The notes under the pieces are model-generated. The model was not told the origin of the DNA and did no database searches. It was given only the letters and a program-made list of their open reading frames with translations. A stretch of DNA of 53,006 bases from Pelargonium nanum (taxonomy: Eukaryota; Streptophyta; Magnoliopsida; Geraniales; Geraniaceae): contig JAYMTF010000110.1 of the NCBI GenBank assembly GCA_036897485.1, positions 1 to 53,006 of the forward strand, given 5' to 3'. Positions 47,001 to 53,006 of this stretch are shown in pieces (the stretch's first letter is position 1; every line of letters begins with the position of its first letter). The translations under genes and the position numbers were made by a program.

Positions 47001-49772
47001 GTGACAATATTGTTGGGGTTTTGGAGGTACCAAACAAACCACATAGATCAACCTACAAAATTCAAAATAGAGCCAATTACTTCATATGTGGTGTTTATGA
47101 GTCTTTGGTTTAATTTTTATCTATATAAAAAAGGCTAAAGTAAGAATTAAAAAATAAAAATAACCAATAAGATATAATTTTATAAAAAAAAAACTACTTT
47201 AAATAGTTAAACGAGCTCCCCTTAAAGTAAAGAATGCTAATAGGAAAGGAAAGGGATTAGAGCTCAAAATCAAAATTTTATGTGCTCTCAACCTTCGTAC
47301 TCACGTTTTATTCTATTTGTGCGACTTGTACTGTTGTTGTGTGCAAGCCTTAAGGTACATATTTAAGTATTCAAGTGATATTCTAACCATGATTTATGAG
47401 ACCATATAAAGTCTCATACTATATATTTTTTCGATTTAATTCGTATTTTAGTATTCATCCGGCCCTAAGTTAAATGGACTGATCAATAATATTAAAATCA
47501 GAATTAATAAATTAATAGACAAAGTACGAGGGATTGAGGGTATTAACTACATGAAGCTCTAAAGTTATGAGTAACATGTAATTAAACTCAAACTAATGAT
47601 GCTCTAATTGCAATATAAATAGCTATTAAATATTTATTTGAGTAACCCATTCAATTAACCTCAAATTAATGATGCTCTAATTCAAAAGAAACCTCACATC
47701 ATTTGCTCTATGCTGATCCAATTATGTCTATATGCTGATTCAAAGCAATTATTTGATGTTGAAGATTAAGAATTTTTTGTTCTATGGAAATTATTCATTT
47801 AGTGTGGAGGCTAAACTAATAAAGACCAAATACTGAATTTGTAGAGAAGGGTTTTAATTGAAAGTTGAAATGAAACATCCCACACCAAGTACTTTAATTA
47901 TAATTTATGCTGGTTCTAGAATGTCTAATTTTCACATTAATGTGTGCTCATATTAATACTTGGAGTTTTGAAACAAACATTTCTTAAGTTGAAGTTTGAC
48001 TTGGAGGGTAAAAAAAGGAATGTTAATTATAAATTATGGTTGTGCAATTCTTAAGAGCGAGCTCGACACGTACACAATTGTTAGTTTTTTAGATTGGCAT
48101 TCTCCTCACATGGAGCTCACAGGAGTAGACAACATAAACGGGCCGCTTTCGAACCTAGACTATGATCAAAATCTGTTCTGATAACATGTTAAATTTGAAT
48201 AGTAGCAGTTACATAGCATTACTAAAATATCAACTTTGTTAGTAGAGTTTGACTTTTACAATTATATTTTTCTAATATAGAGACACTTTATTACCAACTT
48301 CAACAATAATAACTTAACATTTTATTAAAATTTCACTTCAACTAATTTGTGGCAACTGAGCGATCTGTTGTACATAATTATATTTTAAATAAATGGTCGT
48401 ACTTCTTTGAATTATTGCTCTCATCCATCTACACTCCATAGTTGTCAATTCATCATTTTCAATTCCAACATCCCAAAACTAGTTATTTTTGCCTAATTAT
48501 TCAATTAATTATGTTGAGATAATTAAGCAAATGCATGAATGGTTCCTTAAAACAACTTTGTAGGGTTTGTCAATTATTTGTAGAAAAATAGCGTAGGTGG
48601 CCAAAAGTAGGGGAACAAGTCCTTTGTATAGCCACATCATCATCAATGCCGTCTTTTGCTAGTGCTTCTCTGCTTCCATTAATTACAATATTGCCACTAC
48701 CATGCATGAAGGTTCACAAATAAATAATAAACCCAGTTGGTCACACTTTATCCACTGTGATTGTGAGCCACACCCACAATCCATAGAGTTGTTTGTAGTA
48801 TATAATATTAATGGTGTGTAGTTGTGTCCATTTAATACATGCAACTGTCTCCTTCCCTCCCACCTCACAAGCTTTCATTTTTTTTTTGCTTTTTGGGTTT
48901 CAATTTCTTGTCAACTATAGTCTCTGGTAACCCAATTGTTGCAAAAATTAACTATTACATTTATTAATTGATTATTGTTTCCCAAAGTAAACCAATTATA
49001 TGATCACATCTAGGTTTGAGTTAAAAAAATTTAACTTGAACAACTCCGTTATTTGAATAGTTTAAAGGGTATCTCGATAAATTTAGCATCTCTTTCTTAA
49101 CACCTTCAGTTATTATGCTCAATGACGTCTCTACAAAAAAGACTGTAAATTTTTTATTGTCTCTCTTAACGTACATCTGATCCATTAAAGATGCTTTTAA
49201 TAATTAAATAAGATTGATTATGATTGTCACAACTTTAAATAAATTCTCAATTACGTAGGTACCAAACATGCTAGATGATGATTTCAATAGTATTTTTATA
49301 ACAACTAAGTTATCATTCAACATATGATCAAGATGATACAAGACTAAATATACTATTATTGTTTTTTCCCCAAAATACAAAAAAAAAAAAAAAAAGACTT
49401 ATTATGAGAAGTTACAAATTCTCTTTACCAATGACCATGCATGTGAAATCAGTGGATGAGAGAAAACACATGAACAACACAGTCTGGCAATGACACATGA
49501 ATATCTAGTTATACAAGTTCCTTTTATTTCTGTACAAAAACAGAAGAATTTAGAGGACTGTCCCAAAACAATTCTCCACCTTTACCATCTGTAACTCAAT
49601 AATATTGCATTTATCACCATCCATCTACTACTACACTAACACTACTAGCTAGGTAGGGTTTGAGACAGCTTTTATTGAACCCACCTGTAATTTCATGCTC
49701 TCAACACTTCTTATACTCTTTTCCATCAACCCTCACCTCCCAAACTCTCTCTCTCTCTCTAAATCCTCCAAA
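44077..49772. other. Long AT-rich spacer between the trihelix and P450 genes
   Basis: About 5.7 kb with no supportable gene on either strand. The open frames present are under 75 codons and unrecognisable. Content is low-complexity AT-rich sequence with short poly-A/T runs (for example 46661-46671 and 49378-49395). The last few hundred bases (49560-49772) are probably the promoter and a CT-rich leader (49745-49760) of the P450 gene. Confidence 0.45.
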
Positions 49773-51323
49773 ATGAACACAACCGCCATTTTTGCTTCCT
49801 CTTCATCGTTCTCATCCTCCAACTACATCGTCTTCACAGCCCTAGCTTTTGTTGTCTCTGCTTTTCTCTTCCTCGTCAAGTCCAAGTCCAGCTCCAAGCG
49901 GCCCCACCTCCCTCCCGGCCCTCCGGGATGGCCCGTCGTCGGAAACCTCTTCCAGGTCGCCAACTCCGGCAAGAACTTCTTCGAGTACGTTAAGGAGCTC
50001 AAAGAAACATATGGGTCGATCTTCACTTTGAGGATGGGTACGAGGACGATGATTATTTTGAGCGACTCCAAGTTGGTCCACGAGGCTCTTATTGAGCGTG
50101 GCACGCTTTTTGCGACCCGACCCACCGAGAACCCGACCCGAACCATCTTTAGTTGTGACAAGTTCACCGTCAACGCCGCCTTCTACGGCCCGGAGTGGCG
50201 GTCCCTCCGCCGCAACATGGTGCAGAACATGCTGAGCTCGAGCAGGCTGAAGGAGTTTCGCCAGGTGAGGGACAACGCCATGGAGACCCTCATTAGCCGG
50301 ATCCGGGCCGACGCCGACGCCAACGAGGGCGTCGTGTCGGTCCTCAAGAGTGCCCGCTTCGCGGTCTTTTGTATCCTCCTGGCCATGTGTTTCGGGCTCG
50401 AGATGGACGAGGAGACGGTGGAGAAGTTTGACGAGGTCATGAAATCGGTCCTCATCGCCTTGGACCCGAGGATCGACGACTATTTGCCGATCCTCAGTCC
50501 GTTTTTCTCCAAGCAGCGCAAGAAGGCCTTGGAGGTCCGCAAGAACCAAGTTGAATTCATTGTCAGATACATTGAGCGTCGCAGGCGGGCACTACAGAAC
50601 CCGGGGTCCGACAATATAGCCACCTCGTTTTCCTATCTAGACACTCTTTTTGACCTCAAAACTGAGGGCCGCAAGACGGCCCCCACGAACCCGGAGCTAG
50701 TCTCTCTCTGCTCCGAGTTTCTCAACGGCGGGACCGACACCACCGCCACCGCCCTTGAGTGGGGGATCGCGCAGCTGATCGCGAACCCCCACGTGCAGGA
50801 CAAGCTGCACGAGGAAATTAAAAACACTGTCGGAGACAAAAAGGTGGACGAGAAGGACGTGGACAAGATGCCGTATCTGCATGCCGTCGTAAAGGAGATC
50901 TTACGTAAGCATCCGCCGACATATTTTACGCTCACCCATGCAGTGACGGAGCCGACAACGTTGGGAGGATACGACGTGCCAAAAGGCGTCAACGTGGAGA
51001 TTTACCTTCCGGGAATTGCGGAGGATCCGAATCTCTGGTCGGAGCCGGAGCGGTTCAACCCGGACAGGTTTTATTCCGGAGCGGAGGACGCGGACATAAC
51101 CGGAGTGAAGGGAGTGAAAATGGCGCCGTTCGGCGCCGGCCGGAGAATCTGTCCGGGGCTCGGGATGGCGACGGTGCACGTGCACCTCATGCTGGCGAGG
51201 ATGGTGCAAGAATTCGTGTGGTCGGCGAACCCGCCGGACGGCAAGATCGACTTCACCGGAAAGTTGGAGTTCACGGTGGTGATGAAGAACAGTCTCAAGG
51301 CAAAGGTGACGCCGAGGGCTTGA
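49773..51323 (+). CDS. CYP77A: Cytochrome P450 of the CYP77A subfamily
   Basis: ER-bound haem monooxygenase. Known CYP77A members hydroxylate or epoxidise fatty acids in mid-chain for cutin (CYP77A6, CYP77A4 in Arabidopsis); this substrate role is inferred by family. One exon, 516 residues. ATG at 49773 is chosen over the in-frame ATG at 49695, since MNTTAIFAS is followed directly by the membrane anchor (about 14-32) and the Pro hinge PHLPPGPPGWPVVGN. I-helix NGGTDTT at 318-324 (the usual Ala is Gly), K-helix EILR at 375-378, PERFNPDRF, and haem motif FGAGRRICPG with ligand Cys 460. All are intact, so it should be active. The reading frame is strikingly GC-rich against AT-rich flanks. Confidence 0.93.
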   Translation: MNTTAIFASSSSFSSSNYIVFTALAFVVSAFLFLVKSKSSSKRPHLPPGPPGWPVVGNLFQVANSGKNFFEYVKELKETYGSIFTLRMGTRTMIILSDSKLVHEALIERGTLFATRPTENPTRTIFSCDKFTVNAAFYGPEWRSLRRNMVQNMLSSSRLKEFRQVRDNAMETLISRIRADADANEGVVSVLKSARFAVFCILLAMCFGLEMDEETVEKFDEVMKSVLIALDPRIDDYLPILSPFFSKQRKKALEVRKNQVEFIVRYIERRRRALQNPGSDNIATSFSYLDTLFDLKTEGRKTAPTNPELVSLCSEFLNGGTDTTATALEWGIAQLIANPHVQDKLHEEIKNTVGDKKVDEKDVDKMPYLHAVVKEILRKHPPTYFTLTHAVTEPTTLGGYDVPKGVNVEIYLPGIAEDPNLWSEPERFNPDRFYSGAEDADITGVKGVKMAPFGAGRRICPGLGMATVHVHLMLARMVQEFVWSANPPDGKIDFTGKLEFTVVMKNSLKAKVTPRA

Positions 51324-52860
51324 TTGAGATCGGTGAAAAGATTGGAGGGCAAAAATGGAAAAGGAGGTGAATTATGAGAATATTTGGTGATGGTCTTATA
51401 ATGTTTTTCTCTTTTTTTTTTTTTTCTTCTTTTTTTTTTTGTTTTATTAATTGAAATATGTTACAAGAATTGGGTCTTTGAGGCCCTTTTAATTGTGTGA
51501 TTCATAATTCCATTTCACTTTAATGGATTTTGCTTAAATCAGTGTGAGATGTTGCAACTTAATAACTTAATTTTAGTTTTTTTTAATAATTTTTCGTAAT
51601 ATGATATATATGCGATAAGATTTTATTTATAATCGAATTTAATTGTTTGAGAAACTCCTCTTTTTTATTTGAAAGTTGTGGAAAATGGTGCAACAGGTCA
51701 CATGACAGAAGTGAGCGAAGACAAAGATTTGGATCCTAAGCTGATAACGTACAATGACTCAATCAAGTAGGTTGGGTCCATACAATTACTTGCATGTGTT
51801 AGTCGATCGAGCTAACCTGCTTTACTCGTCTATGTCACAAAGTTTGGTCCAGTGTATCACGCGTATATAGTGCACTATTGATGTGGCTTCGTTTGGTTTG
51901 ATGGTGGCATGTAAGTGACATGTGGCGGTCGTCTGCCATGGCTCCAAGCGCATGAGTAAATGCGTGAGAATTAACTTTGGGTTCCTTTCGTGCATTCTTC
52001 ATGTACTTTTGATCTTTTGATGTTTTGATTCAACTCTCGTTTTGATTATTTTTCATATGTCTCAAATCTCCATATCATTGTACTAAATAATTTATTGAGA
52101 TTTTTAATTAGAATATTTTGGGACCAAGTTTTTATTATATCCAAGTATACCTTTGATGTCCTCTACGTACCTCTATATATCTTGATTTCAACTCCAAAAT
52201 TTGAGGCATTTAGGGCGAATATGAGTGCATGTACAAAGAGTTCACAATTTGGAACCAAACTCGATATATAGGTACATGACGTCCGACCCTAATCCAACTT
52301 GTAGTAATTGGTTGGGTCAAATTCATTATGTAAAATTTCGGATCGGCTAAACCCGCAAAATCAAGACGTTTGATACATAAAACTTGAAACCCGACATAAC
52401 TGGATCAAATCCGATCAACCCAAAGACATTATAAGATCAAGTTAGAGTTCAACATGTCGAACTTGGCTCTCACCCGACCCGAACTAGACACATCATGTGT
52501 GCACGTGGCTAACTTCTCATTGAATTATTTTATTAAAAAACGACATGAATCATGATCAGTTTGGTTTTTTGAATTTCTCTAGGAGTATATAATAGGAAAC
52601 GCTATTTAAAAAAAAGGATTATTTATAGTATGATATATATAGTAAATTTAATAGACTCGTGAAGGTAGGTGACAATAGTACCCATGATAATAATGAAGTG
52701 TCTCCTGTAGCAACCAAAACGAACTAGACACATCATGTGTGCTTCACATTATGTTTTGGCTAAATTCAAAAACAAAAATTAGCGGTTATTAATGGTAGAT
52801 GAAGTGTGACCACTTCTTCACTTAAATATTTATTTATGAATATTTAATGAGATGCAAAGT
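51324..52860. other. Spacer downstream of the P450 gene
   Basis: Starts with T-rich tracts (51410-51441) likely in the 3'UTR. The stretch 52280-52500 has degenerate words such as TTTCGGATCGG, CCCGACATAAC and ACCCGACCCGAAC that resemble decayed repeat sequence. A 23-base exact repeat is listed separately. No gene was recognised. Confidence 0.4.
52480..52742 (+). repeat. Pair of exact 23-base repeats 240 bases apart
   Basis: CGAACTAGACACATCATGTG followed by TGC occurs at 52480-52502 and 52720-52742. The core ACACATCATGTGT is palindromic around a single base. The flanks do not match, so only the short word is repeated. It may be the remains of a target duplication or a double insertion of the same sequence. 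Confidence 0.75.
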
Positions 52861-52869
52861 GATCATATT

Positions 52870-53006
52870 ATTGTTGCTGCACGAAGTCGGTGGAGCAAGG
52901 ACACTGGACTCGCGCGACCTTCTAACCGGCAATTCTCGGACAACACCTGCGAAACAAGGCCTGATGGAGGTTGTCTCCTTTAGGCCCCTCCGACGCCCAA
53001 GTCAGA
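52870..53006. other. GC-rich repeat-like edge fragment
   Basis: From about 52880 the composition turns GC-rich and ends in CTCCGACGCCCAAGTCAG, wording common in plant LTR retrotransposon repeats as I know them. The element continues beyond the window, so its family, extent and strand cannot be decided. Confidence 0.4.

Noticed and set aside
49842-50549. 235-codon open frame antisense to the P450 gene
   Set aside because: It is a shadow of GC-rich codon use in the CYP77A frame and has no recognisable domain.
1-53006. CRISPR arrays, phage genes or bacterial operons
   Set aside because: No regularly spaced repeats with unique spacers and no compact operon structure; all genes are plant intron-split or plant-family genes.

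Overview
This window is nuclear DNA from a flowering plant, almost certainly a eudicot and perhaps an asterid; the species cannot be named from sequence alone. The evidence is GT-AG intron-split genes of plant-specific families, AT-rich spacers, and plant SINEs, MITEs and Ty1/copia remnants. There are no bacterial operons, phage genes or CRISPR arrays.

Six genes can be rebuilt. (1) 6897-16595 (+): a complete DEMETER-type 5-methylcytosine DNA glycosylase, 19 coding exons, 1960 residues. (2) 25563-30976 (+): a CTR1-like Raf-type kinase of the ethylene pathway, 15 coding exons, 685 residues. (3) 32521-35183 (+): a one-RRM nucleolar protein of the NIFK/Nop15 type, 8 coding exons, 231 residues. 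(4) 36341-36802 (-): a 153-residue predicted plastid membrane protein. (5) 41802-44076 (+): a PETAL LOSS-like trihelix transcription factor, 2 exons, 494 residues, with only one trihelix domain. (6) 49773-51323 (+): an intronless CYP77A cytochrome P450, 516 residues. All splice junctions given were read by hand and keep frame through each gene. Exon sums are multiples of three. The genes are unrelated in pathway; this is an ordinary gene-plus-repeat plant segment.

The spacers are mostly decayed repeats. 1-6.1 kb holds MITE-like elements and a SINE cluster. 16.6-22.8 kb holds three diverged copies of one sequence (one inside the last DME intron), a Ty1/copia tail and an Au-like SINE. 23.5-25.2 kb is a direct duplication in which only one copy carries a SINE-like insert with target-site duplication. 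36.8-41.6 kb holds a SINE and a Stowaway-like MITE. 44.1-49.7 kb and 51.3-53.0 kb are AT-rich with little recognisable content.

No unmistakably new biological system was found. The observations most worth checking are: the exon 1/intron 1 junction of the CTR1-like gene repeated inside intron 1, with decoy splice donors; four 19-residue repeats in the DME N-terminus; the missing second trihelix domain and a perfect 18-bp inverted repeat in the trihelix gene; a NAGNAG acceptor in DME; and a possible 3'UTR intron in the CTR1-like gene.
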